From Nocardioides oceani (lineage in GTDB: Bacteria; Actinomycetota; Actinomycetes; Propionibacteriales; Nocardioidaceae), in assembly GCF_030412965.1 (NCBI RefSeq), contig NZ_JAUHJQ010000001.1:62001-126000 (forward strand): 64,000 bases of DNA, written 5' to 3'. The notes beneath the pieces are model-generated. The model was given only the letters and a program-made list of their open reading frames with translations, did no database searches and was not told the DNA's origin. Numbering within the stretch: the first letter of the stretch is position 1; every line of letters starts with the position of its first letter. Made by a program: the position numbers and the translations under genes. Shown piece after piece: positions 44,514 to 52,959 of this stretch.

Positions 44514-45617
44514 TCACCGGGCGTCCTCGACCCGGTTGCCGTCCTCGTCCCAGTGCGAGGCGACCTTCTTGCTCGGCTGCACCCGCGGCGGCTCGCCCGG
44601 CATCTTCGGGTAGTCCGGCGGGAAGTTCAGCTCGCCGCCGGGCAGCTCCTCCCACAGCCGCAGCAGCGGCTCGAGGGAGTGCGCGACGTCGTCGATGTCG
44701 GCCCACGGGTCGCCGTCCGCAAGCCGGTCGGGCACCGTGAACAGGTTGAACCCCCGTGGGTCGTCGAGCGTCGACAGCTCCTCCCAGGTGACCGGGGTGG
44801 AGACGGGCGCACCGGGGATCGGGCGCAGGGAGTACGCCGAGGCGATGGTGCGGTCGCGGTTGTTCTGGTTGTAGTCGACGAAGACCCGCTCCCCGCGCTC
44901 CTCCTTCCACCACTCGACGGTGACGCCGTCGTCACGGCGGGCCAGCTCGCGACCGAAGCCGATCGCGGCGTGCCGCAGGTCGGTGAACTCCCAGCGCGGC
45001 TCAATCCGCACGTAGACGTGCACCCCGCGGTTGCCGGAGGTCTTCGGATAGCCGCGGATGCCGAGCTCCTCGAGCAGCTCGCGCGCGAGGCCGGCCACGC
45101 GGACCGCGTCGGCGAAGCCCGTGCCCGGCTGCGGGTCGAGGTCGATCCGCAGCTCGTCGGGGCGGTCCGCCCAGGTCTCCGACGCCGGGTCGCGCCGCAC
45201 CGGCCACGGGTGGAAGGTCAGCGTGCCCATCTGCGCGCACCACACCGGCACCGCGATCTCGGTCGGGCAGATCTCCTCGGCGGTGCGCCCCGACGGGAAG
45301 GTGATCTCCACCGACTCCAGGTAGTCCGGCGCCCCCTTCGGGACCCGCTTCTGGTAGAAGGCGTCGGCCTTCTCACCCGGCCGGCCGGTGGCCAGCGTGA
45401 TGCCGGGGTGCACGCCGGCGGGCCACCGCTCGAGCGCCGTGGGCCGGCCCCGCAGCGCCCGCATCAGCCCGTCGCCGACGGACGCGACGTACTCCGCGAC
45501 CATCAGCTTGGTCACCTCGGGCGTGCTCTCCGTCGCCGGGTAGATCACCCGGTCCGGGCTGGTCACCCGGACCTCGCGGTCCCCCGCCACGACCGTCGCG
45601 GCCGCTGCCTTCGCCAT
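44514..45617 (-). CDS. Stand-alone LigD-type primase-polymerase (Prim-PolC-like)
   Basis: A 367-residue archaeo-eukaryotic primase superfamily polymerase. The metal Asp pair is D159/D161 in ELRIDLDPQPG; other blocks are YPKTSGNRGVHVYVRI (nucleotide binding) and DRTIASAYSLRPIPG. The N-terminal HPGITLATGRPGEK and FYQKRVPKG loops bind DNA ends. There is no ligase or nuclease domain and no Ku gene in the window. In mycobacteria such a polymerase acts with LigC in short-gap repair; a LigC-type ligase is at 37.3 kb. TAGCGT at 45624-45629, ATG 45617. Confidence 0.9.
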   Translation of the reverse strand: MAKAAAATVVAGDREVRVTSPDRVIYPATESTPEVTKLMVAEYVASVGDGLMRALRGRPTALERWPAGVHPGITLATGRPGEKADAFYQKRVPKGAPDYLESVEITFPSGRTAEEICPTEIAVPVWCAQMGTLTFHPWPVRRDPASETWADRPDELRIDLDPQPGTGFADAVRVAGLARELLEELGIRGYPKTSGNRGVHVYVRIEPRWEFTDLRHAAIGFGRELARRDDGVTVEWWKEERGERVFVDYNQNNRDRTIASAYSLRPIPGAPVSTPVTWEELSTLDDPRGFNLFTVPDRLADGDPWADIDDVAHSLEPLLRLWEELPGGELNFPPDYPKMPGEPPRVQPSKKVASHWDEDGNRVEDAR

Positions 45618-45635
45618 GGGGCCACGCTAGCGGGG

Positions 45636-46106
45636 TCAACGCCCGGCCGGCGTGACCTCCGTGAGCGCCGAGCTCGGCTGGAACGTCGGCCGCTTGTCGG
45701 TGTCGTCGCGCCCCGGGCGGACGAACTCGAAGCTCGCGGTCGTCGCCAGCACCCACGCCGACGGCGGCGCGTCGAGCCCGAGCACCGCCTCCCCCACCGG
45801 GGCGTACGCCGCCAGCAGGGCCTGCGCGCAGGACAGGTGCGCCGGGGGCAGGTGGAAGGCCAGCCGGTCGACCTCGGTCCGCGTGCCGACGAAGGCCAGC
45901 GGGCGGCCGAGGGTGGCGCCGCAGACCCCGCAGACCCGGCTGAGCGCGCACTGGGTCACCCGGCGCTTGTCCAGCCCGCGGGCCGACAGCGGCGCGCCGG
46001 CCGGCCGGTCGCCGTACCCGACGTCGGTGCCGGCCGCGAACGGCACCGGCACCCCCAGCTCGGGGTCGGTCGGGAGCTCGCCGAACGCGCGTGGGGCGGG
46101 ATCCAT
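45636..46106 (-). CDS. Cys-containing hypothetical protein coupled to the desaturase
   Basis: A 156-residue protein with the Cys cluster QCALSRVCGVCG (CxxxxxxCxxC) and a later HLSCAQALL, which could bind zinc or a cluster. Other stretches: ASFEFVRPGRDDTDKRPTFQ. No family was recognised. The ATG overlaps the desaturase stop as TGATG, so it is made together with that enzyme. It may be a regulatory or electron-carrier accessory (inference). Confidence 0.6.
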   Translation of the reverse strand: MDPAPRAFGELPTDPELGVPVPFAAGTDVGYGDRPAGAPLSARGLDKRRVTQCALSRVCGVCGATLGRPLAFVGTRTEVDRLAFHLPPAHLSCAQALLAAYAPVGEAVLGLDAPPSAWVLATTASFEFVRPGRDDTDKRPTFQPSSALTEVTPAGR

Positions 46107-47359
46107 CAGTCGTGGCTCCTCTCCCGGGGCGAGCGGGTCCAGGCGCCGAGCTCGGCACGCCGCGGCTGGCGCTCCTCGTCGGACTTGCGACGACGGTCCT
46201 TCGACGGCTCGTTCGCGGTGTCCGAGCGCTCCGGCGGGGCCGGGTCGTTGCTGGTCGTCCAGCTGTTCGGCACCGAGAGCTTGATGATCGTGCGCAGCGC
46301 CTGGCCGTACTGCCGGTGCAGCGGACCCGTGGTGTACGGGATGTCGTACTTGTCGCACAGCGCCCGGACCTTGACCGAGATCTCGGCGTACCGGTTGCTC
46401 GGCAGGTCGGGGAACAGGTGGTGCTCGATCTGGAAGCCGAGGTTGCCGCTCATGATGTGCAGCAGCGGGCCGCCCTTGAAGTTCGCGGCACCCAGCACCT
46501 GGCGCAGGTACCACTCCGAGCGGGTCTCGTCCTCGAGCTCCTCCTCGGTGAAGTGCATCGCGCCGTCGGGGAAGTGGCCGCAGAAGATGATCACGTAGGA
46601 CCACAGGTTGCGGCTGAGGTTGGCGGTGGCGTTGGCGACCGCGACCTCCTTCCACCGCGGGCCGGACAGCGCCGGGTAGACGACGTAGTCCTTGAGGACC
46701 TGGTTGCGACCCTTGCGGAAGATCTGCGCGAGCTGCCGCTTCATCTCCTTGGGGTCCTTCTCGCCCTTGCGGATCCGCTCGAGGTCGAGGTCGTGGAGCG
46801 CGACGCCCCACTGGAAGAGCGTGGCGAGCAGCGCGTTGTAGACCGGCTGGCCCAGGTAGTAGGGGTGCCAGCGCTGCTCGCGCGCCATCCGGAGGATGCC
46901 GTAGCCGATGTCGTTGTCGTGGCCGAGCACGTTGGTGAACTGGTGGTGGATGTAGTTGTGCGAGTGCTTCCACTGCTCGGCCGGCTGGGCGGTGTCCCAC
47001 TCCCAGTTCGAGGAGTGGATCTCCGGGTCGTTCATCCAGTCCCACTGGCCGTGCATGACGTTGTGGCCGATCTCCATGTTCTCGAGGATCTTGGCCAGCC
47101 CGAGGAAGGTGGCGCCCGCGACGAGCGCCGGCTTCGTGGCCTTCGGCGCCCAGCGGCCGCCCCAGGTGCCCGCGAGCATCGAGACCCGGCCGGCGGCGGC
47201 GAGGCCGCGCTGGATCTTGATGAGGCGGTTGATGTACGCCGCGTCGGCGGCGCCGCGCGAGTCCTCGATCTCCTGCCGGATGGCGTCGAGCTCCCGCCCG
47301 ATCTGCTCGACCTCCTCCTCGGAGAGGTGGGTGTACTCCTTGACGTCCGCGATGGCCAC
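46106..47359 (-). CDS. Acyl-CoA desaturase, DesA3-like
   Basis: A 417-residue membrane di-iron desaturase introducing a double bond into stearoyl- or palmitoyl-CoA. The His boxes are HNVMH (99-103), HSHNYIHH (132-139) and IEHH (311-314). It pairs with the ferredoxin reductase just upstream, as DesA3 (Rv3229c) with Rv3230c in M. tuberculosis. The tail after residue 370 is polar (SDTANEPSKDRRRKSDEE). The GTG at 47359 has GGAGGCCCC upstream. Its stop overlaps the next gene by one base. Confidence 0.92.
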   Translation of the reverse strand: MAIADVKEYTHLSEEEVEQIGRELDAIRQEIEDSRGAADAAYINRLIKIQRGLAAAGRVSMLAGTWGGRWAPKATKPALVAGATFLGLAKILENMEIGHNVMHGQWDWMNDPEIHSSNWEWDTAQPAEQWKHSHNYIHHQFTNVLGHDNDIGYGILRMAREQRWHPYYLGQPVYNALLATLFQWGVALHDLDLERIRKGEKDPKEMKRQLAQIFRKGRNQVLKDYVVYPALSGPRWKEVAVANATANLSRNLWSYVIIFCGHFPDGAMHFTEEELEDETRSEWYLRQVLGAANFKGGPLLHIMSGNLGFQIEHHLFPDLPSNRYAEISVKVRALCDKYDIPYTTGPLHRQYGQALRTIIKLSVPNSWTTSNDPAPPERSDTANEPSKDRRRKSDEERQPRRAELGAWTRSPRERSHD

Positions 47360-47439
47360 GGGGCCTCCAGTGGTGGTGTCGGGTCGTGCCGGTGGTGGGT
47401 GCTGCTCGTTCGAGCCGGGGGCTCAGGTGACTCGGGTGC

Positions 47440-48540
47440 TCAGATGTCGAGGGTGCAGTCCCCGACGGCGGCGGTGACGCAGGTCTGCACCGGCTCGTTG
47501 GGCTGGCCGAACTCGTCGCCGCTGCGCAGGTCGCGCACGGTGCCCTCGACCAGGGTCAGGGTGCAGGTGTGGCAGATGCCCATCCGGCAGCCGTACGGCA
47601 TGCCGACGCCCGCCTGCTCGCCGGCCTCGAGGACCGTCGTGGCACCGTCGACCTCGATGGACTTGCCGGAGTTGCGGAAGCTGATCGTGCCGCCCTCCCC
47701 GCCCTCGCCGCCGAGCTTGAGGGAGAACCGCTCGAGGTGCAGCTGCTCCTCGAGACCCGCCTGCTCGAAGTGCTCGGTGATCGCGTCCAGCATCGGGCCG
47801 GGGCCGCACGCCCAGGTCTCGCGCTCGCGCCAGTCCGGGCAGATGCCGTCGAGCCCCTTCTCGGGGTGGTCGAGCTCGAGCATGCCGTCGGTGTCGGTGT
47901 GCAGCTGGTGCAGGGTGAGCCGCTCGTGCTTCTCGGCCAGCGCCTCGAGCTCCTCGCGGAAGATCATCCGGTCGGGCGTCGGCGAGGAGTAGTGCATGAC
48001 CACGTCCGGGGCGTCGGCGCCGTCGAGGGTGCCGCGGCGGTCGAGCGTGCGCAGCATCGACATCACCGGCGTGACGCCGCTGCCCGCGACGAGGAAGAGC
48101 ATCTTCGCCGGCGGCGGGTCGGGCAGCACGAAGTCGCCCTCGGGCAGTGCCAGGCGCAGGATCGTGCCGGGCTCGAGCCCCTTGACCAGGTGCGAGGACA
48201 GCTTGCCCTCGGGCATCGCCCGCACGGTGATCGCGATCGTGCGGCCCTTGCGCCGGGGCGCGGACGACACCGAGTACGACCGCCACTGGAACTTGCCGTC
48301 GACCTGGATCCCGATGCCGACGTACTGCCCGGGCCGGTGGCGGTAGCGCCAGCCCCAGCCGGGACGGATGATCAGCGTCGCTGCGTCGTCGGTCTCGGGC
48401 ACGACCTCCTCCACGCGCCCACGCAGCTCCCGCGAGGTCCACAACGGGTTGAGGAACCGGAGGTAGTCGTCCGGGTCGAGCGGCGTGGTGAGCGTGTGGC
48501 CCGCCTTGCGGACCCGCTCCCACGGGATGGTGCCTGCCAT
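47440..48540 (-). CDS. Ferredoxin reductase with C-terminal 2Fe-2S domain (desaturase partner)
   Basis: A 366-residue electron-transfer protein. The FAD motif is QWRSYSVSSAP, the NAD(P) loop is FLVAGSGVTPVMSMLRTL with ACGPGPML, and the C-terminal plant-type 2Fe-2S cluster is YGCRMGICHTCTL with VQTCVT. It passes electrons from NADPH to the desaturase; homologue Rv3230c. ATG at 48540 is preferred over a GTG 18 nt upstream because of GGGGGCG before it. A DesT-like inverted repeat lies 40 nt upstream. Confidence 0.92.
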   Translation of the reverse strand: MAGTIPWERVRKAGHTLTTPLDPDDYLRFLNPLWTSRELRGRVEEVVPETDDAATLIIRPGWGWRYRHRPGQYVGIGIQVDGKFQWRSYSVSSAPRRKGRTIAITVRAMPEGKLSSHLVKGLEPGTILRLALPEGDFVLPDPPPAKMLFLVAGSGVTPVMSMLRTLDRRGTLDGADAPDVVMHYSSPTPDRMIFREELEALAEKHERLTLHQLHTDTDGMLELDHPEKGLDGICPDWRERETWACGPGPMLDAITEHFEQAGLEEQLHLERFSLKLGGEGGEGGTISFRNSGKSIEVDGATTVLEAGEQAGVGMPYGCRMGICHTCTLTLVEGTVRDLRSGDEFGQPNEPVQTCVTAAVGDCTLDI

Positions 48541-48578
48541 GTCGCCCCCAATACCCACGTGACGTCCGTCGCACCCTC

Positions 48579-48595
48579 AGTGAACACATGTTCTC
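48579..48595 (-). promoter_or_regulatory. DesT-like operator upstream of the reductase/desaturase operon
   Basis: AGTGAACACATGTTCTC contains GAAC-4 nt-GTTC (gaac 48582-48585, gttc 48590-48593). The P. aeruginosa DesT site is of the form AGTGAAC-N4-GTTNACT and controls the equivalent desCB oxidoreductase-desaturase pair. No TetR gene is in the window. The match is by eye. Confidence 0.5.
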
Positions 48596-48659
48596 CCGAC
48601 CGGTCAACGGGCTGTCCGCGACAGCGGGCCTGCTGGAGCCCCGCCGTACGCTGGGAGGC

Positions 48660-49076
48660 ATGGGTTACCAGGTCGAGAAGTCGGACGCGGAGTGGCGCGA
48701 GCAGCTGTCCCCCGAGGAGTACGCCGTGCTGCGCCAGGCCGGCACCGAGCGCGCCTTCACCGGTGAGTACACCGACACCGAGACCACTGGCGTCTACCGC
48801 TGCCGCGCCTGCCAGGCCGCGCTGTTCGAGTCCGACACCAAGTTCCACTCCGGCTGCGGCTGGCCGTCGTTCTACCAGCCGATGACCGAAACGATCGAGT
48901 ACATCGAGGACAACTCCCACGGCATGCGGCGCGTGGAGGTCCGCTGCGCCAGCTGCGGCTCCCACCTCGGGCACGTCTTCCCCGACGGCTACGGCACCCC
49001 CACCGGCGACCGGTACTGCATCAACTCGATCAGCCTGACCCTCGAGCCGGCGACCCAGCCCGCCGAGCAGGGCTGA
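48660..49076 (+). CDS. msrB: Peptide-methionine (R)-S-oxide reductase MsrB
   Basis: A 138-residue repair enzyme reducing methionine-R-sulfoxide. Zinc-binding Cys pairs: YRCRACQAALF and VRCASCGSHLGHVF; substrate block KFHSGCGWPSF; catalytic Cys in RYCINSISL. Full length. The ATG at 48660 has GGGAGGC upstream. An in-frame start at 48588 would add 24 unrelated residues. Divergent from the reductase operon. Confidence 0.96.
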   Translation: MGYQVEKSDAEWREQLSPEEYAVLRQAGTERAFTGEYTDTETTGVYRCRACQAALFESDTKFHSGCGWPSFYQPMTETIEYIEDNSHGMRRVEVRCASCGSHLGHVFPDGYGTPTGDRYCINSISLTLEPATQPAEQG

Positions 49077-49122
49077 CCCGGGCCTGGCTCGTCTGCGGGT
49101 CTCCGCGACGTGTCCGGGCAGG

Positions 49123-50262
49123 TCAGCTGCTGAACCACCCCGAGGGCCCGAGCTCGGAACCCATCCGCGGGACGTACTGGTCGAAGTAGATCCGGGCGAT
49201 GAGCTCGCGGCGGGACCGGACGTCGGCCTTGTCGAAGACCGACTTCAGGTGGTCCTGGACGGTGTACGTCGACACGTGCAGCGTCGCGGCGATCTCCTTG
49301 GTGTCGACCCCCTGCAGCACCAGCTGCGTGACGTCCCGCTCGCGCTGGGTCAGCCCGAACGCGGCGACCACGAGCGCGACGATCTCCGGCGGCCGCGCCT
49401 CCTCGATCGTGACCACGACGTCGCCGCCGCGGTCGCCGAAGGACGTCAGCGGCGAGGCGTGCAGCACCAGCCACATGCCGCTCGCCGCGCGGACCCGGCA
49501 CCGCGGCGGCGTGGTGGTCTCCCCCCGGGCGTAGCGCCGCGCGGCCCCCACGAGCGCGGCGACCGGGCTGAGCGGGTCGCCCGCGGCTGGTGAGGTGGCG
49601 ATGAGGTCGGCGATCCGCTCCTCGGCCCCGACGCTCATCTGCACGATCTCGTCGTCGGAGCCGACGATGAGCACCGCCGGCCCGGACGGTGCGGCCACCG
49701 ACGGTGCCGGCGCGTCGGCCATCCGGGTGAGCAGCCCGGTCCGCACGCCGCGCGCGAACGCCGTCGAGACGCCGGCCAGGAAGTCGACCTCGGAGTCGTC
49801 GAAGGGCCGGTCGCCGTCCCCGCGGAACAGCGCCATCCCACCCCAGACCTCGTTGCCGTCGCGGAAGACGACCCGGGCCTCGTCGGTGAACCCGAAGTTC
49901 GGCACCATGAAGCTGCTCATCCGGCCCGACCGCTCCACCTCGCCGCCGGTCACCTGGTGCACGCCCGCGGCCGCGGTGCGCGTGACCGCGAGCTCGGTGA
50001 AGGCAGTCGGCTCGACCGTGCCGTACTCGATCAGGCCGAACTCGTGGTCGCGCGAGTTCATCGACCGCAGCGCGCCGTACTTCCGCGCGCTCGTCAGCAG
50101 GTGGGTGCCCGGGTCGTGGGTCGCCAGGCACGCGCTCACCCAGGGCACGGCGCGCGCGAGGGACTCGACGGCCTCCTCGAGGAACGTCTCGAGGTCCAGG
50201 CCGGCGCGCGACACGACGTCGACGTCCTGACGGACGCGCTCGGCGGTCAGACCTCGGGGCAT
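49123..50262 (-). CDS. LuxR-family regulator with GAF-like sensor domain
   Basis: A 379-residue regulator: a GAF-like N-terminal domain (WVSACLATHDPGTHLLTSAR; RSGRMSSFMVPNFGF), a middle domain resembling PAS (SDDEIVQMSVGAEERIADL), and a C-terminal LuxR HTH (FGLTQRERDVTQLVLQGV, then TKEIAATLHVSTYTVQDHLKS). It faces the RidA/PIG-L/FAD fusion gene with 138 nt between starts, so it is the likely controller of it. The signal is unknown. Confidence 0.85.
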   Translation of the reverse strand: MPRGLTAERVRQDVDVVSRAGLDLETFLEEAVESLARAVPWVSACLATHDPGTHLLTSARKYGALRSMNSRDHEFGLIEYGTVEPTAFTELAVTRTAAAGVHQVTGGEVERSGRMSSFMVPNFGFTDEARVVFRDGNEVWGGMALFRGDGDRPFDDSEVDFLAGVSTAFARGVRTGLLTRMADAPAPSVAAPSGPAVLIVGSDDEIVQMSVGAEERIADLIATSPAAGDPLSPVAALVGAARRYARGETTTPPRCRVRAASGMWLVLHASPLTSFGDRGGDVVVTIEEARPPEIVALVVAAFGLTQRERDVTQLVLQGVDTKEIAATLHVSTYTVQDHLKSVFDKADVRSRRELIARIYFDQYVPRMGSELGPSGWFSS

Positions 50263-50400
50263 GCCGACGAGTGTGCGCGCCGACCCCGGCGACCGACATC
50301 CCACATTTGTGGGTGGTCGAGACCACCAGGGCGGGCGGCTCGCAGGTCCCCGCCGGATCGGGATGGTCCCGCGCCCTGCCCCGGCCCGAGCGTGGTCACC

Positions 50401-52887
50401 ATGACCATGCAGACCACCACACCCACCGGAGCGTTCACCGCCACCCCGGTCGACGACGCCGGCCGGCTGCTGCACGCCGAGGACCCGGCCGCCCAGCTGG
50501 CCCTCGCCCTGGCCCGGCTCGAGGACGACCTCGACCGCGCCGGTCGCGACCCCGCGGACCTCGCCTCGCTGACCGTCCGCACCACCGACCCCGCCGCCGC
50601 CGAGGGCGTCCTCGACGTGCTCGCCGAGCGGCTCGCGGCCACCGGCGCGGCGCCGTACGTCGCCGTGCGGGCCGTGCCGGCGCTGGACCTGCGCGGGATG
50701 CTCGTCGCGCTCGACGCCTCGGTCCGCCCGCGCCTGCTGGTCGTGGTGGCCCACCCCGACGACGAGGCGTTCGGCTGCGGCTCGGTCCTCGCCCACGCCA
50801 GCGCGGCCGGCGCCCGCACGGTGGTCGCCTGCGCGACCCGGGGCGAGCTCGGCGAGCCCGCCCCGGGCAGCGGCCTCACCCGGGCCGACCTGCCGACCGC
50901 CCGCGAGCGGGAGCTGCGCGACGCGTGCACGCTCCTGGGCGTCGAGCGGGTCGAGGTGCTCGGCTACCTCGACTCGGGCGTCGACGGCCCGCCCGCGCCC
51001 GGCTCGCTCGACGCCGCGGACCCGGCTGGGCTGCGCGACCGGGTCGCCGCGCTCTACGACGAGGTCCGCCCCGACGTGGTCGTCACGCTCGACGCGAGCG
51101 ACGGCCACCGCGACCACGCGGCCGTCCGCGACGCGGTCCTCGCGGCGCTCGACACCGCCGCCCACCGGCCGGCCGCGACGTACCTCTCCTGCCTCGCGCG
51201 CTCGCTCATGGCCGCCTTCACCGGCGCCGACCCGGCCACCACGACGCTCGGCACGCCCGACGCCGACATCACGACGTACGTCGACGTGGCGGACCTGCTC
51301 GACCTGCGCTGGCAGGCGATCCGCACCCACGCCTCGCAGGTCCCGCCGTTCGACGCGATGGACAAGGAGCTGCAGCACGGCTTCCTCGCCGTCGACCGCC
51401 TGGTGCGCGTCGACCCGCCGTGGGCCGGCGGCCCGGCCGAGACGACCTGGATCCCCCGCACCACCGATCACGCACCCACTCACGAAGGAACGAGCATGAC
51501 CCTCACCCCGCTCCACACCGACCCCGCGGCGATCCTGCGGGCCCACCTCGGGTCCTCCGACTGCGAGCTGCACCTGCCCGGCGACCCCGGGTACGACGCC
51601 GCGCGGACGCCCTGGAACCTCGCCGCGCAGCAGCGCCCCGCCGCGGTGGCCGTGCCGCGGTCGGTGCCGCAGGTGCGGGCGGCCGTCACGGCGGCGGTCG
51701 CCGCGGGCCTGCGCGTCGCGCCGCAGAGCACCGGCCACGGCGCCGCCGCCCTCGCGGAGACCTCGCTCGGCGACACCGTCGTCGTCCGGCTCTCCGAGCT
51801 CACCGGCGTCACCGTCGACGCCGCCACCCGCACCGCCCGCGTGGTGGGCGGGACCCTCTGGCAGGACGTGGCCGTCGCCGCGGCGGAGCACGGCCTGGCC
51901 GCGCTCCACGGCAGTGCCCCCGACGTCGCGGTCGCGGGCTACGCGCTGGGCGGCGGGCTGTCGTTCTACGGCCGCCGGCACGGGCTGGCCGCCAGCAGCA
52001 TCACCGCCGTCGAGCTGGTGACCGCCGACGGCTCCCTCCTGCGGGCCAGCGCCGAGGAGAACCCCGAGCTCTTCTGGGCGGTGCGCGGAGGGGGCGGCAA
52101 CCTCGGGGTCGTGGTCGCCATCGAGCTCGCGCTGCTCGAGCTCCGCGACGTCCACGCCGGCATGCTGCTGTGGGACCGCGAGCACGCCCCGGAGGTGGTC
52201 CGCGCCTGGGCGTCGTGGACGCGCACGGTGCCGGAGTCGGTGACGACGTCCCTGCGCGTGATGAGCTTCCCGCCGCTGCCCGAGCTGCCGCCGTTCCTCT
52301 CCGGGCGCGACCTGGTCGTGATCGACGGCGCCGTGCTGGAGGAGGACGAGCGCGCCGCCGAGCTGCTCGCGCCGCTGCGGGCGCTCGCCCCGGAGATGGA
52401 CACCTTCGGCCGGATCCCCGCGCCGGCGCTGCTCGGCGTGCACATGGACCCGCCCGGACCGTCACCGGCGGTCTCGGACCACGCGGTCCTCGACGCGCTG
52501 CCCGACGCGGCCGTCGAGGAGCTGCTGCGGGTCGTCGGGCCGGGGACGCGGACCGGGCTGACCTTCGCCGAGCTCCGTCACCTCGGCGGCGCGCTCGCCC
52601 GGCCCGCTCCCGGCGGCGGGGCGCTGGCCTCGCTGCCGGGTGCGTACGCGCTGTTCTGCGTCGCGATGGCGCCGACCCCCGCCGCCGCGGAGGCGGGGTA
52701 CGCCGCCGCCGGTTCGGTCGTCGCGGCGCTCGCCCCGTGGTCGAGCGACCGGTGCGTGCTCAACTTCGCCGAGCGGCGGGTCGCGGACACCTCCACCGCG
52801 TTCGAGCCGGGCGTGGCCGACCGGGTCCGCGCGGTCCGGGCGGCCGTGGACCCGGCCGGGGTGTTCCGCGCCAACCACGAGCTCTGA
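50401..52887 (+). CDS. One open frame: RidA-like + PIG-L deacetylase + FAD-linked oxidoreductase
   Basis: An 828-residue frame without a stop. Residues about 15-105 look like a RidA/YjgF domain (ARLEDDLDRAGRDPADLASL). About 110-330 is a PIG-L deacetylase with the zinc/active-site motif VVVAHPDDEAFGCG (H119, D121, D122) and ASDGHRDHAAVRD. From 366 it is a BBE-type FAD oxidoreductase: STGHGAAAL with the likely flavin-linked His near 441, YALGGGLSFYGRRHG near 517 and the C-terminal AVDPAGVFRANHEL. The Cys of bicovalent members is replaced (GSAPDVAVAG). The 366-828 part may also be made alone (see next entry). Confidence 0.75.
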   Translation: MTMQTTTPTGAFTATPVDDAGRLLHAEDPAAQLALALARLEDDLDRAGRDPADLASLTVRTTDPAAAEGVLDVLAERLAATGAAPYVAVRAVPALDLRGMLVALDASVRPRLLVVVAHPDDEAFGCGSVLAHASAAGARTVVACATRGELGEPAPGSGLTRADLPTARERELRDACTLLGVERVEVLGYLDSGVDGPPAPGSLDAADPAGLRDRVAALYDEVRPDVVVTLDASDGHRDHAAVRDAVLAALDTAAHRPAATYLSCLARSLMAAFTGADPATTTLGTPDADITTYVDVADLLDLRWQAIRTHASQVPPFDAMDKELQHGFLAVDRLVRVDPPWAGGPAETTWIPRTTDHAPTHEGTSMTLTPLHTDPAAILRAHLGSSDCELHLPGDPGYDAARTPWNLAAQQRPAAVAVPRSVPQVRAAVTAAVAAGLRVAPQSTGHGAAALAETSLGDTVVVRLSELTGVTVDAATRTARVVGGTLWQDVAVAAAEHGLAALHGSAPDVAVAGYALGGGLSFYGRRHGLAASSITAVELVTADGSLLRASAEENPELFWAVRGGGGNLGVVVAIELALLELRDVHAGMLLWDREHAPEVVRAWASWTRTVPESVTTSLRVMSFPPLPELPPFLSGRDLVVIDGAVLEEDERAAELLAPLRALAPEMDTFGRIPAPALLGVHMDPPGPSPAVSDHAVLDALPDAAVEELLRVVGPGTRTGLTFAELRHLGGALARPAPGGGALASLPGAYALFCVAMAPTPAAAEAGYAAAGSVVAALAPWSSDRCVLNFAERRVADTSTAFEPGVADRVRAVRAAVDPAGVFRANHEL
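51484..51498 (+). promoter_or_regulatory. Internal ribosome site and ATG in the fused frame
   Basis: GAAGGA at 51484-51489 lies six nt before ATG 51496, which starts MTLTPLHTDPAAIL, the natural N-terminus of an FAD oxidoreductase. The 40 nt before it are poor in GC for a coding stretch here, like a former intergenic gap. Two products, 828 and 463 residues, are possible. Confidence 0.55.
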
Positions 52888-52894
52888 GCTCCAG

Positions 52895-52946
52895 CGCCTC
52901 GTGATGCCCAGCGTGCGCCCTGGCGCACGGTGGGCATCACGAGGCG
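52895..52946. terminator. 52-nt near-perfect hairpin between convergent genes
   Basis: The 16-bp outer stem (52895-52910 with 52931-52946) and 8-bp inner stem (52912-52919 with 52922-52929) are interrupted by one mismatched G/G and close a two-base loop (ct). The outer arm is cgcctcgtgatgccca. It is a likely bidirectional terminator or a mobile palindrome. Confidence 0.75.
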
Positions 52947-52959
52947 GAGAAGGAGCCGG

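Noticed and set aside
37263..45617. Complete NHEJ system
   Set aside because: No Ku gene and no LigD nuclease domain were found in the window.
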